Shown here one piece after another: positions 53,182-62,160 of a stretch of DNA of 64,000 bases. Source of the stretch: Chryseobacterium sp. MEBOG06 (GTDB taxonomy: Bacteria; Bacteroidota; Bacteroidia; Flavobacteriales; Weeksellaceae). The stretch spans positions 2,914,001-2,978,000 of the forward strand of contig NZ_CP084580.1 in the NCBI RefSeq assembly GCF_021869765.1, given 5' to 3'. A program made the position numbers and the translations under genes. The notes beneath the pieces were generated by a model. It was not told the origin of the DNA. It worked only from the letters and a program-made list of their open reading frames with translations, and made no database searches. Numbering within the stretch: the stretch's first letter is position 1; every line of letters starts with the position of its first letter.

Positions 53182-54342
53182 ATGAATATGAATCATCAAT
53201 ATGACCTTATCGTAGTAGGTGGTGGAGTTTTAGGAACATTTCATGCCTATCACGCTTTACAGAAAAACCTGAAAGTTGCTGTTTTGGAAAGAAATTCTGT
53301 TCCGCAGGGGGCAACCGTAAGAAACTTCGGGCAGGTAGTTCCTTCGGGAATGGATATCAAATGGCAGAACTTCGGCAAAGAAAGCCTGCATATTTATAAA
53401 GATCTTCAGTCTAAAACGGATCTTACCGTTCGTCAGAACGGCTCTGTTTATATCGCTTCTAATGACGAAGAGCTTCAGCTGATTGAGGAACTTTTTCAGA
53501 TCAACAAAAACAATGATTATGAGTCTGTGCTTCTTTCTAAGAATGAATGCATTCAGAAATTTGACGGATTAAGATCAGACTACTGTAAAGGCGGGTTGTT
53601 TTTTCCTCAGGAAATCTCAGTTGACTCCAGTGAGATGATTGTTAAACTTCATCAATATTTAAAAAACCATAAAGAATTAGATTTATTTTACAACACAACT
53701 GTAGTAGAAACTTTTGAAAATAATACCCATTGTACAGCGGTTACAGCAGACGGAAGAAAAATAACGGCATCTAAAATAATAATATGCGGCGGCCATGAAT
53801 TTAAAACAATGTATCCTGAAATATTTAACGAGAGTGATCTTGAAATAAGCAAACTGCAGATGCTTCAGACCAAACCTCAGGGGATCTATTCACTTCCCGG
53901 AAATATCCTCACCGGACTTTCAATCAGAAGGTATGAATCTTTCAGCGAGTGTTCCTCTTTCCGTAAAATAAAAGAAGCTGAAGACTCCAACTCTTTTGAA
54001 AAGAAATTCGGAATTCATATTCTCTTCAAACAGGCTTTAGATGGCTCTGTCATCATTGGCGATTCCCACGAATACGCTGATGCAAAAAATGCAGACGATC
54101 TGGGCTATGATCTAAATATGGATATTGACGAATTTATGATTCAGGAAGCTAAAAAAATCATTAATCTCCCTACCTATGCCATTCAGAAAAGATGGTTCGG
54201 AATCTACTCCCAATGCAAAACAAAGGATATTTTCGAGCATAATATTTCTCCGAATATTCATATCATAACAGGAATCGGTGGTAAAGGAATGACCGGAAGC
54301 GGTGGTTTTTCAAAATTTAATATCAATACAATTTTTTCTTAA
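53182..54342 (+). CDS. FAD-dependent oxidoreductase, TIGR03364 type (aminophosphonate oxidation), 386 aa
   Basis: DAO-like flavoprotein: dinucleotide motif YDLIVVGGGVLGTFHAYHAL at residues ~7-26, the ERNSVPQGATVRNFGQVVPS segment typical of TIGR03364, then FFPQEISVDSSEM and the C-terminal GIGGKGMTGSGGFSKFN. TIGR03364 proteins are described as genomic partners of the phosphonatase-like family TIGR03351 and are proposed to oxidatively deaminate an aminophosphonate other than plain 2-aminoethylphosphonate. That partner is the next gene, 3 bp away. Cytoplasmic (no signal peptide). Family assignment is by recognition of motifs and context. Confidence 0.8.
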   Translation: MNMNHQYDLIVVGGGVLGTFHAYHALQKNLKVAVLERNSVPQGATVRNFGQVVPSGMDIKWQNFGKESLHIYKDLQSKTDLTVRQNGSVYIASNDEELQLIEELFQINKNNDYESVLLSKNECIQKFDGLRSDYCKGGLFFPQEISVDSSEMIVKLHQYLKNHKELDLFYNTTVVETFENNTHCTAVTADGRKITASKIIICGGHEFKTMYPEIFNESDLEISKLQMLQTKPQGIYSLPGNILTGLSIRRYESFSECSSFRKIKEAEDSNSFEKKFGIHILFKQALDGSVIIGDSHEYADAKNADDLGYDLNMDIDEFMIQEAKKIINLPTYAIQKRWFGIYSQCKTKDIFEHNISPNIHIITGIGGKGMTGSGGFSKFNINTIFS

Positions 54343-54345
54343 AAA

Positions 54346-55014
54346 ATGAATATACAATTACTGGTTCTGGATATGGCCGGAACAACGATAGATGAAGACA
54401 ATGTAGTATATAAAACACTTGCCAAAGCCGTGAACAGTTACGGGTATGATGTCACCCTGGAAAAAGTACTTGAAATCTGTGCCGGAATGGAAAAAGCAGA
54501 AGCCATCAGAAACCTTCTTGAAAATATTGGCGGAAATACCGATGATACCGATGCTATTTTTGAAAATTTCTCGGATGATCTTGCTCTTGCCTATGAGGAA
54601 CTGGAGGTGAAGCCTATTGACAATGTCGAAAGTTTCTTAAAGAAAGTAAAATCCGCTGATAAAAAAGTAGTTTTAAATACGGGTTATACCAAAAAAGTGG
54701 CTCAACAGCTGTTGTCAAAATTAGCATGGCAGAAAAATGTTCATTTTGACGACCTTATCACTGCTGATGATGTTTTTGAAAGCAGACCAAGTCCGCAAAT
54801 GATCAGACTGGCCATGTCAAAATTCGGGATTACAGATCCTAAAGAAGTAATGAAAGCAGGAGATTCCGCCATCGATATTGAAGAGGGTAAAAATGCAGGA
54901 TGCGGAATAACCATTGCAGTACTGAGCGGCGCACAGACAAGAGAACAGCTAGAAGCTGCGCAACCGGATTATATCTTAAACAATATTTCAGAAGCTGAAA
55001 AAATTCTTCTTTAA
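54346..55014 (+). CDS. Phosphonatase-like HAD hydrolase, TIGR03351 type, 222 aa
   Basis: HAD superfamily with the PhnX-like motif I LVLDMAGTTIDE (nucleophile Asp9; the AGTT is characteristic of phosphonoacetaldehyde hydrolases), motif II LNTGYTKKVAQ, motif III with Arg/Lys in ADDVFESRPSPQMI, and motif IV KAGDSAIDIEEGKNAG. Lys50 in AGMEKAEAIRNLL aligns by eye with the Schiff-base Lys of PhnX. It would cleave the C-P bond of an alpha-keto/aldehyde phosphonate made by the preceding oxidoreductase. Substrate inferred. Confidence 0.82.
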   Translation: MNIQLLVLDMAGTTIDEDNVVYKTLAKAVNSYGYDVTLEKVLEICAGMEKAEAIRNLLENIGGNTDDTDAIFENFSDDLALAYEELEVKPIDNVESFLKKVKSADKKVVLNTGYTKKVAQQLLSKLAWQKNVHFDDLITADDVFESRPSPQMIRLAMSKFGITDPKEVMKAGDSAIDIEEGKNAGCGITIAVLSGAQTREQLEAAQPDYILNNISEAEKILL

Positions 55015-55097
55015 TTCTTTTTCAAACTGCTTACAGAGTTTTCTGTAAGTAGTTTATTCCAACCTTCAGGAATCAATCTTTTAATATAAAAATTAAT

Positions 55098-56954
55098 ATG
55101 AAAACAAAACTTCTTTCTGTTTTGGGACTCTCTGCTGCCCTTATAAGCGCACAAACCAAAAAAGTATTATTCATTGGGATCGACGGATGCAGAGCAGACG
55201 TTATGATGTCTTCAAACACCCCTAATATCAAAGGTTTATTACCTACTGCTATTTATTCTCTGGATGCCATCACTGCTGCACCTACCTGGAGTGGGAATGG
55301 CTGGAGTACCATGCTGACCGGAGTATGGCACAACAAACACAATGTACAGGATAATAGTTTTACTAATCCAAACTTTACCAATTATCCTGATTTTATGACA
55401 AGAATTGAGACTTTTAACCCAAACCTGAGAACTATTTCACTGGTTAACTGGACTCCTATTAATAATACGATTATTCAGAATGCGGATGTAAAGACCAATT
55501 CGGGTACAGACCTCGCAGTAAAAAATGCCGCAGTGCAGGCTTTACAAAGTGATAATCCGGATGTCCTTTTTGTAGATTTTGACGATGTGGACCATGCGGG
55601 ACATTCTTACGGATTCTCTTCAGCAGTCCCTCAGTATGTTAGCGCAATGCAGACTACCGACTCATATATCGGGGAAATTCTTACCGCGATGAAGAGCAGA
55701 AGTAACTTCAATAACGAAGACTGGCTGGTTGTAGTGACCACTGATCATGGAGCTGTAGACAACGCTCACGGTGGTGGGAACCTTTCTGAAAGGAATATTT
55801 TTTCAATTTACTCAAACCCTTCTTTTTCGTCACAGCAAATCAGTAAAACACAAATTCAGAATTCAAAGACCTTCAATCAATTGAATTTTCCTGCGGGAAC
55901 TTACGCTAAACCAGCCTCTCAGAGTAGTTTTAATTTCGGAGCCAATCAGGATTTCACCATTGAATTCTGGGTTAAACCTAATGCAGGCTACAGTAGTGAT
56001 CCCGTTATGATCGGTAATAAAAACTGGAATAGCGGTACCAATAAAGGCTTTGTAATTTCAGGGTATTCAGGACAGACCTTGAAAATGAATATAGGGGACG
56101 GAACCAACAGACTGGATTTGGTGGGAGGAAAAGTGAATACCAATCAGTGGAAGCATATTGCTGTAAGCTTTGATCGTGACGGCCTGGCCACACTGTATGA
56201 AGACGGAGTTCCTGTAACTTTCGGGAAAATGAACACTATCGGAGATATCAATTCCAATCTTCCTCTTACCTTCAATCAGGACGGCACGAATACTTACGGA
56301 GTAAATCTTGCAGCTTCTTATAAAGACGTCAGGATCTGGAAAACGGCACTCCCTAAGGAGGTTATTGTTCAGTATGCCAATCAGGACGTTACCAGCTCAC
56401 ATCCTTATTATAATCAGCTTCTGGCCAATTATAAAATGAATGAAACTTCCGGCAGTACACTCACTGATTCCGGGCCTCTTAGTAACAACGCATCGATAAC
56501 GGGTTCACCAACAAGAAACCTTCAAACCACAGAAGTTTTTACTATTCAGAATTATTTAGACACCCCGCGTCAGACAGACCACTTCCCTACTGTTTTGAAC
56601 TGGTTTTGTATTCCTGTAATGTCTTCCTGGGGCATAGACGGAACAAGCAGAATTCCGGCATGTGATCTGAATAGCTTATCTGTAAACGAGCAGAGCAGCA
56701 ATGCTGGATCAAATTTTAAAATCTATCCTAATCCGGCTAACAGCGAAATTAATATAAAATTCAAATCAGTTGAAAATAAAATCAACATTCATATTATTGA
56801 TTTTTCCGGAAAAGTTCTTGTAACAAAAGCGGCAGCTTCATCCACAGGAAATTATGAGGAAATGATCAATATTTCCAATCTTACCAATGGTTCTTATTTT
56901 ATAGTGGTAACAGAAGGAAGCAAAAGAATTCAAAAAACATTCATTAAAAAGTAA
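55098..56954 (+). CDS. T9SS-exported alkaline-phosphatase-superfamily phosphodiesterase with nested LamG domain, 618 aa
   Basis: Signal peptide (GLSAALISAQ). Type I phosphodiesterase/nucleotide pyrophosphatase fold: metal ligand Asp29 in FIGIDGCRADV, nucleophile region APTWSGNGWSTMLTG (Thr63 or Ser65), Asp165/His169 in DDVDHAGH, Asp216-His217 in TTDHGA. A LamG/concanavalin-like domain (~235-480: FTIEFWVKPNAG; NTNQWKHIAVSFDRDG; YKDVRIWKTALPKE) is then inserted before the final phosphatase segment TDHFPTVLNWF (~505). A T9SS type A signal ends the protein (FKIYPNPANSEI ... NGSYFIVV ... KTFIKK). Likely releases the phosphonate or phosphate headgroup outside the cell for import by the cluster's receptor. 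Confidence 0.85.
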   Translation: MKTKLLSVLGLSAALISAQTKKVLFIGIDGCRADVMMSSNTPNIKGLLPTAIYSLDAITAAPTWSGNGWSTMLTGVWHNKHNVQDNSFTNPNFTNYPDFMTRIETFNPNLRTISLVNWTPINNTIIQNADVKTNSGTDLAVKNAAVQALQSDNPDVLFVDFDDVDHAGHSYGFSSAVPQYVSAMQTTDSYIGEILTAMKSRSNFNNEDWLVVVTTDHGAVDNAHGGGNLSERNIFSIYSNPSFSSQQISKTQIQNSKTFNQLNFPAGTYAKPASQSSFNFGANQDFTIEFWVKPNAGYSSDPVMIGNKNWNSGTNKGFVISGYSGQTLKMNIGDGTNRLDLVGGKVNTNQWKHIAVSFDRDGLATLYEDGVPVTFGKMNTIGDINSNLPLTFNQDGTNTYGVNLAASYKDVRIWKTALPKEVIVQYANQDVTSSHPYYNQLLANYKMNETSGSTLTDSGPLSNNASITGSPTRNLQTTEVFTIQNYLDTPRQTDHFPTVLNWFCIPVMSSWGIDGTSRIPACDLNSLSVNEQSSNAGSNFKIYPNPANSEINIKFKSVENKINIHIIDFSGKVLVTKAAASSTGNYEEMINISNLTNGSYFIVVTEGSKRIQKTFIKK

Positions 56955-56976
56955 TTATTAGATTTATATTTTTTGT

Positions 56977-57013
56977 ATAGTACAGATTATTTCATGGTCT
57001 GTACTATTTTTTT
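56977..57013 (+). terminator. Terminator of the phosphonate-type operon
   Basis: ATAGTACAGA pairs perfectly with TCTGTACTAT over an 11-nt loop and is followed by a run of T. It closes the 49036-56954 transcription unit. Confidence 0.85.
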
Positions 57014-57310
57014 ATGGTATATACACATCTGACATCTTTTTTTACAATCTTAACAGGATATAAAAACCGATGTGTTAAAGTGGAGCTTTTTGACAGAATA
57101 ATTTTATTGCTAAATTTTTAATATTCTATTTATTTTTAATTAAAAATCATATTATCAAAGCATCTCAATGAACCAGGAAAAAATTTCACAAAACAATCAA
57201 AATCAAGTTATTTTACACAACCAATCACAGGTTTCTATACTTAAACATCAAAAAAACCATTGGGTAAATATTTCGTATTTTTAATAGACCAATTAAAAAT
57301 TCTCAAAGTT
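57014..57310. other. Intergenic stretch before the alcohol dehydrogenase
   Basis: AT-rich, with no gene or strong hairpin. It presumably contains the dehydrogenase promoter. An in-frame ATG at 57260 exists but would add 17 non-conserved residues. Confidence 0.4.
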
Positions 57311-58336
57311 ATGAAAGCAGTACGTTTTTTCGGACACAAAGATGTCCGTGTTGTTAATGATATGGAAAAGCCAACCCCAAAAGGAGATGAAGTTTTGTTA
57401 AAAATTGGAGGTGCCGGAGTATGTCATTCCGACCTTCACATTATTGATGAAGGAACAGTAGGAGGTTCAGTATTCACTTTGGGGCATGAAAATGCAGGCT
57501 GGATAGAAGAAACAGGACCTGACGTAAAAGACTATAAAAAAGGGGACGCTGTTTTGGTATATGGACCATGGGGATGCGGACATTGCAAGCCTTGTCAGCA
57601 GTCTAAAGAAAACTATTGTGATCATCAATCTGAAATGGCGTATGGAGGCGGATTGGGACTGGACGGAGGTATGGCAGACTATATGCTTGTACCGTCTTCA
57701 CGCTTACTGGTTCCTATTTATGACCTGGATCCTGTGGTAGCAGCCCCACTTACTGATGCTGCATTAACTCCTTATTCCGCTATTAAAAGATCAATTGCTA
57801 AATTGACACCCGATGAGTATGTAGTTGTTATAGGCGTTGGAGGACTGGGACATGTAGCATTGCAAATTCTTAGAGAAATAAGCGCCAGCACCATCATAGC
57901 GTGTGATGTTACTGATGAAAAGCTTGCTTTTGCAAAAGAGCTGGGAGCCGCATTCACCATCAATTCTAAGGATGAAGATGCTGCAGAACAGATTCAGAAA
58001 ATCACAGGCATTAAAAAAGCCAAAGTTGTTATTGATTTTGTAGGAGCTACCTCAACAATTGAACTGGGAACCAAAGTAGTAAGTTTAGATGGAGATCTTA
58101 CAATAGTTGGGCTTGGCGGCGGCCATTACCAGTACACGATGTCCGGCCTTCCGTTTGGAGTAAGCATGACAAACCCTTACTGGGGCTCCAGAGTAGAACT
58201 TATGGAAGTTGTAGGATTGGCAAGACAGAAAAAGATCCATATCGAAATTGAAAAATATAAACTGGACCAGGCCAATGAAGTCTATGACCGAATGAGAAAT
58301 GGTAAAATAAAAGGACGGGCAGTGCTTATTCCTTAG
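57311..58336 (+). CDS. Zinc-dependent NAD(P)-dependent alcohol dehydrogenase, 341 aa
   Basis: Medium-chain dehydrogenase. The catalytic zinc site is AGVCHSDLHIID (Cys/His) and TLGHENAGWIEE (His-Glu); the structural zinc site is four Cys in CGHCKPCQQSKENYC; the cofactor site is VVIGVGGLGHVALQIL, with Asp in IACDVTDEKL suggesting NAD. Start at ATG 57311 (MKAVRFFGHKDVRVV), the usual N-terminus of the family. Substrate unknown; monocistronic, with a bidirectional terminator behind it. Confidence 0.9.
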   Translation: MKAVRFFGHKDVRVVNDMEKPTPKGDEVLLKIGGAGVCHSDLHIIDEGTVGGSVFTLGHENAGWIEETGPDVKDYKKGDAVLVYGPWGCGHCKPCQQSKENYCDHQSEMAYGGGLGLDGGMADYMLVPSSRLLVPIYDLDPVVAAPLTDAALTPYSAIKRSIAKLTPDEYVVVIGVGGLGHVALQILREISASTIIACDVTDEKLAFAKELGAAFTINSKDEDAAEQIQKITGIKKAKVVIDFVGATSTIELGTKVVSLDGDLTIVGLGGGHYQYTMSGLPFGVSMTNPYWGSRVELMEVVGLARQKKIHIEIEKYKLDQANEVYDRMRNGKIKGRAVLIP

Positions 58337-58352
58337 TATAACATAAAAACTG

Positions 58353-58388
58353 AAAGCCGGAAGAAATTAGACTCTTCCGGCTTTTTTG
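58353..58388. terminator. Bidirectional terminator
   Basis: AAAGCCGGAAGA is perfectly complementary to TCTTCCGGCTTT with an 8-nt loop and T-runs on both strands. It lies between the convergent dehydrogenase and phytochrome genes. Confidence 0.9.
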
Positions 58389-58401
58389 CATTTGTTATCT
58401 G

Positions 58402-60579
58402 TTAAAGAGGAACATTGATAAATTCAACCTGGAAACTTGTACCGACATTGATTTCACTTTCTACAGAAACTTTAGCTCCTAAACGGTCAGCTATCCTTTT
58501 TACAATGGAAAGGCCAATGCCTGCACCTTCAAATTCTGCAGTATTGGGCATTCTGTTGAAAATATCAAAAATATTGGTCCCATTATTCAGGTCAATACCA
58601 ATACCATTGTCGCGGACTTCATAGATCACAGATAAACCTTTCCTGTAGCTCTTTACCTCTACCATTGGTTCTTCTTTTTTGGAGCTGTATTTGACTGCAT
58701 TTCCAATAAGATTTAAAAACATCTGATAAAGCAGTGTTCTTTCCCCGGGAATTGCTATAGTGTCGTCCAAGCTGAAAATAAGGTTTTTGCTGTTATATAG
58801 TTTCTTGGAATTTTTAAGAATATCAAGTATTTCACTCTGCGGATTGATCAGCTCTAGCTCAAAATGAATATAATTTGACTGGGAGAGGTCGTAAACCTTA
58901 TCCATCATTTCCGCCATGAGATGGGACGAATCCAGAATATTGGTCGCCAGCTTGTAAAACATGCTGCTTTTGTCTTCCTCACGGCTTAGTATCATCTGAG
59001 CAGACAACTTAATCATTGCCAGTGGATTTTTAAGATCATGAGTCAATGTATATCCAAAGGTATCCAGCGCATTATTTGAACGGATAAGTTCCCTGTTCAA
59101 ATTGAAAATTTCGCCACCTCTTTGCCCAATCGCCTGCTGGGTAATATTCACTATTTTTTCAAGAAATGCCAATTCGATTATTTTCCAATTGATGGCGCTA
59201 CCCTTGGTCATCTCTTTCCATTTCGCAAAAGAGGTGCGCGGGCCCGGATAAGAAATCCCGCTGTTTTCATTTGTTACAATGAGCTTTTCAGGCTTTCCGG
59301 CCCATATTTCCTCAACAATACTTTCTTTTCGGAAAAGATAGAGAAACCATTTATTTCCCGGGAGAATATTAATGCGGATTACACCAGGAAAATAAAGACC
59401 ATCCCTGCCATCCGGTTGAGAGTATATAAACTTGTTTGTAGAAAACAGGATTTCATCATCCTTATCTAAAAGAAAATCGTCTATTAGTTCTATTTCTTTC
59501 TGCCCCGGAGTTTCTCCTATGCAGCTCAGTCCTCCGTCATAGATTAATACTATTCCATCCGCAGCAACAATCTCCATTATTTTGGGAGCAAACTGTTCCA
59601 GAACGCCATGAAAATCATGCTGCACTAAAAGCTCCGCCTTCAGGTCTCTTTCTACAGCTCCCATTACTTTGTAAGCATCAATCAATTCTTTCTGATGTTC
59701 CAGAAGATGATAGTTAACGGCATACTGTGTTAAAAAAGTACATAGATTTCTCTGTCCAAGGTCAACATGTTTAGGCAGAGTATGCTGGCAGGTTACCAGT
59801 CCCCAGAGCTTTCCCTCAATCATTATCGAAAAACTGGCGCTGGCACGCGCATGAGCGTTCCTGAGATACTGCAGATGCATAGGCGAAAAAGCCCTGAGTC
59901 CGCAATGACTCAGATCCAGTTGATCAGCTGAAATACCAAGGATCTCAAACAGTTTCCCATCAATGTCCGCTACATTTCGGGAAGGGAACCTTGTGTAAAG
60001 TTCACGTGCCTGTATGGGGACATCAAACTCAGGATACCTATATGACAAAAAGGAAGGTAATTCTTCATTTTTTGACTCTGCAATCACCTGCCCGCTATTA
60101 TCCTCAAGAAACCGGTATACCATAACACGGTCAAAACCTGTTATTTCTTTGATCAGCTCGGTAAGCATATGCCAACGGTCATTGCAGTGTTCAAGTGCCC
60201 GGGCATAATTATTCAGGTTGTTCGATTTTGCAATATAATCACTGCATATTTCTATTTCAAGAAATTGTTTCTTACTGTACTGATATATACTTATATAATA
60301 TTCCTGAACACCAATTCGGATATGTTCTGTAAACCTGTTATTCGGAATCGATATATTCACGTCAATTTCACTGAAGTTCCATCTCTTATCAGGGGTCATC
60401 AAATTCAAGAGCTGGTCTATTGTAAGTCCAATTATTTGTTCAATGGAACGTTCTGTAATTTCAATAGAGTTCTTACTGGCTGCAATGCAGACATTATTTT
60501 CAAAAACAAAAAGATAACCAAAATACTGGATTTTTCCGCAAAGATGTATTTGCTCGTCATGACAGTCAACCTGAGGCAT
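58402..60579 (-). CDS. Bacteriophytochrome-type histidine kinase, 725 aa
   Basis: Domain order PAS (1-120), GAF (~130-290), PHY (~300-480), HisKA and HATPase (508-725). Light-sensor landmarks: Cys6 in MPQVDCHDEQIHLCGKIQ, the biliverdin-attachment position of bacteriophytochromes; the GAF motif FDVPIQARELYTRFPSRNVA (variant of PASDIPAQAR); and the PHY tongue PRTSFAKW. Kinase: phospho-acceptor His514 in YTLTHDLKNPLAM, N-box NLIGNAVKYSS, G1 VRDNGIGIDL, G2 GAGIGLSIVKRIA. Soluble. No response regulator and no heme oxygenase (biliverdin source) lies within the window on either side. A 15-bp palindrome lies upstream at 60638-60652. Confidence 0.92.
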   Translation of the reverse strand: MPQVDCHDEQIHLCGKIQYFGYLFVFENNVCIAASKNSIEITERSIEQIIGLTIDQLLNLMTPDKRWNFSEIDVNISIPNNRFTEHIRIGVQEYYISIYQYSKKQFLEIEICSDYIAKSNNLNNYARALEHCNDRWHMLTELIKEITGFDRVMVYRFLEDNSGQVIAESKNEELPSFLSYRYPEFDVPIQARELYTRFPSRNVADIDGKLFEILGISADQLDLSHCGLRAFSPMHLQYLRNAHARASASFSIMIEGKLWGLVTCQHTLPKHVDLGQRNLCTFLTQYAVNYHLLEHQKELIDAYKVMGAVERDLKAELLVQHDFHGVLEQFAPKIMEIVAADGIVLIYDGGLSCIGETPGQKEIELIDDFLLDKDDEILFSTNKFIYSQPDGRDGLYFPGVIRINILPGNKWFLYLFRKESIVEEIWAGKPEKLIVTNENSGISYPGPRTSFAKWKEMTKGSAINWKIIELAFLEKIVNITQQAIGQRGGEIFNLNRELIRSNNALDTFGYTLTHDLKNPLAMIKLSAQMILSREEDKSSMFYKLATNILDSSHLMAEMMDKVYDLSQSNYIHFELELINPQSEILDILKNSKKLYNSKNLIFSLDDTIAIPGERTLLYQMFLNLIGNAVKYSSKKEEPMVEVKSYRKGLSVIYEVRDNGIGIDLNNGTNIFDIFNRMPNTAEFEGAGIGLSIVKRIADRLGAKVSVESEINVGTSFQVEFINVPL

Positions 60580-60834
60580 AGTTCCTTATTTAAACATACA
60601 CTATTCAGAAATCTTTGAGCAATTATTTAAGGATACTGACAGACAGTCTGTCTCAAAGATATTGAATTGATTCACTAAAATACTAAACAATAATCTAAAT
60701 ACCTAATATGATTGAATACAATAATCTAAATATTTTATTTAAACGAAATCATCAATGTACTTATGATATATATTTGTCTTATCCCTTTTTATTTCAATGA
60801 TCAACTGCAGGCCAAACTGGATATAATCATGTAA
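60580..60834. other. Intergenic stretch upstream of the phytochrome gene
   Basis: AT-rich, with no gene. It contains one strong palindrome (60638-60652) and a loosely repeated ACAATAATCTAAATA at about 60687 and 60719. Confidence 0.45.
60638..60652. promoter_or_regulatory. GACAGAC-A-GTCTGTC palindrome upstream of the phytochrome gene
   Basis: A perfect 7+1+7 palindrome about 60 bp before the phytochrome start codon, of the kind bound by TetR- or MarR-type dimers. It differs from both TetR operators at the window ends, so a regulator outside the window is more likely. Confidence 0.5.
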
Positions 60835-60871
60835 TAAAAATAAAAAATCCCTACTTCTAAAGGTAAGGATT
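60835..60871 (-). terminator. Terminator of the glutathione peroxidase gene
   Basis: On the minus strand AATCCTTAC pairs with GTAGGGATT (one G-U pair) around an 8-nt loop, followed by TTTTTATTTTT. Confidence 0.75.
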
Positions 60872-60902
60872 ATATAGGATAACTGATCAATATCTGTAAA
60901 TA

Positions 60903-61469
60903 CTATTTGAAGTAATGAGTAATCTGATCACTTTCAGGAACCACCTTGGAATCAAAATGTTCCAGTAATTTCCCATCCGGACTGATCAGAAATTTATTAA
61001 AATTCCAGCTTACAACAGCATCTAAAACTCCATTTTTAGATTTGTGGGTAAGATAGTCAAATACCGGAGTGATTTTTGCTCCTTTTACATTAACCATAGT
61101 AGTAAGCGGAAATGTCACCCCATAATTTTTCTCGCAAAAAGATTTGATTTCCACATTGTCATGAAATTCCTGATCTGCAAAATTATCAGATGGAAAACCA
61201 ACAATAACAAGCTTATCACCGTACTCTTTATACAGCTGCTCCAGCCCTTTGTACTGAGGGGTATACCCACATTTGGAAGCAGTATTCACAATAAGAATAT
61301 ATTTGCCTTTGTACTTTGAAAAGTCGATTTGCTTCCCGTCAATAGATTCCACTTTAAAATCGTAGATCGACTTCGGAGGTTTTGAACCTGTAGAATCTCC
61401 TGATTTAATAAATGATGAAAGACTTACAATGGTAATAAGCATCATCCCGATAAAAAGTATTTTTTTCAT
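60903..61469 (-). CDS. Secreted glutathione peroxidase family protein (thioredoxin-dependent type), 188 aa
   Basis: Signal/anchor segment (residues ~3-20), then a GPx domain: SIYDFKVESIDGKQIDFSKY, peroxidatic Cys67 in VNTASKCGYTPQY, LVIVGFPSDNFADQE (Gln100), likely resolving Cys112 in IKSFCEKNYGVTFP, and the Trp-Asn pair in VVSWNFNKFLIS. Cys instead of selenocysteine plus a second Cys suggests a thioredoxin-like reductant rather than glutathione. It reduces peroxides in the periplasm. Monocistronic. Confidence 0.9.
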   Translation of the reverse strand: MKKILFIGMMLITIVSLSSFIKSGDSTGSKPPKSIYDFKVESIDGKQIDFSKYKGKYILIVNTASKCGYTPQYKGLEQLYKEYGDKLVIVGFPSDNFADQEFHDNVEIKSFCEKNYGVTFPLTTMVNVKGAKITPVFDYLTHKSKNGVLDAVVSWNFNKFLISPDGKLLEHFDSKVVPESDQITHYFK

Positions 61470-61683
61470 TGAAAAAAGATTTTAATTAGATTTTATATGT
61501 TTTATAACTTTTTTTTGATTTATACAATTCATTTGTCCCGTGGTTCAATTTTTCATAAACACAGAACTTTATTGTATTTATGAAGAAGGTTTTATACTAA
61601 TAACCAGCAACAAATACTTTGCCGTCTTTATAAGCTTAACGGGTTATTACTTCATTTATCCTTTAAACTTTTGAAAATAGATC

Positions 61684-62157
61684 TCAGGGCATTACAGAAG
61701 GCTTCATTTGAAGAATTATTTTGATTCTTTCTGCACTCTCTCCTGTTACTTTTTTAAGTTCTTTCCCTTCGTATCTCTGATATTGGATTCCCGAATTACC
61801 TGAAAATGTTCCTGTGCTTCTGATCACCTCTACCGATAGCAGATGATCAGGAATTTTTGCTCCAAACCAATCAGGATCATCTTTTTGTGACCAGGTAACC
61901 AGTGCAAGTATTTTTTCTTTATTTTCATTCTTTGTGGCATTACCCTTCAGATCATCCATTGCTGAAGTATTACCATACAGAGTCATCATTGTCTGTTTTT
62001 TATGATTAATGGAAGAAGTCACCACATGCAGATTCATGGCATTAAAATCAAAATGTTCAGGAAGGGAAGCATTTTGATTAACCGGTTCATATTCTTTTTT
62101 AGAACTGCAGCTCATCATAAACGCAGAGACGATCATATAAACAATTAGATTCTTCAT
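61684..62157 (-). CDS. Lipoprotein with P460-like C-terminus, no heme motif, 157 aa
   Basis: Lipoprotein signal (MIVSAFMMSCSSKKE, Cys17). The C-terminal half (ILALVTWSQKDDPDWFGAKI; PDHLLSVEVIRSTGTF) resembles the core of cytochrome P460-family proteins (trp/acid-rich 'W...DD.WFGA.IP' followed by a 'vE.i' strand), but no CxxCH is present. It starts 3 bp behind the haem_bd-P460 gene, so the two are probably cotranscribed and act together at the outer face of the periplasm. Assignment is tentative. Confidence 0.55.
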   Translation of the reverse strand: MKNLIVYMIVSAFMMSCSSKKEYEPVNQNASLPEHFDFNAMNLHVVTSSINHKKQTMMTLYGNTSAMDDLKGNATKNENKEKILALVTWSQKDDPDWFGAKIPDHLLSVEVIRSTGTFSGNSGIQYQRYEGKELKKVTGESAERIKIILQMKPSVMP

Positions 62158-62160
62158 AGC

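Noticed and set aside
56005-56193. Minus-strand ORF inside the LamG region
   Set aside because: Shadow of the phosphatase gene with no features.
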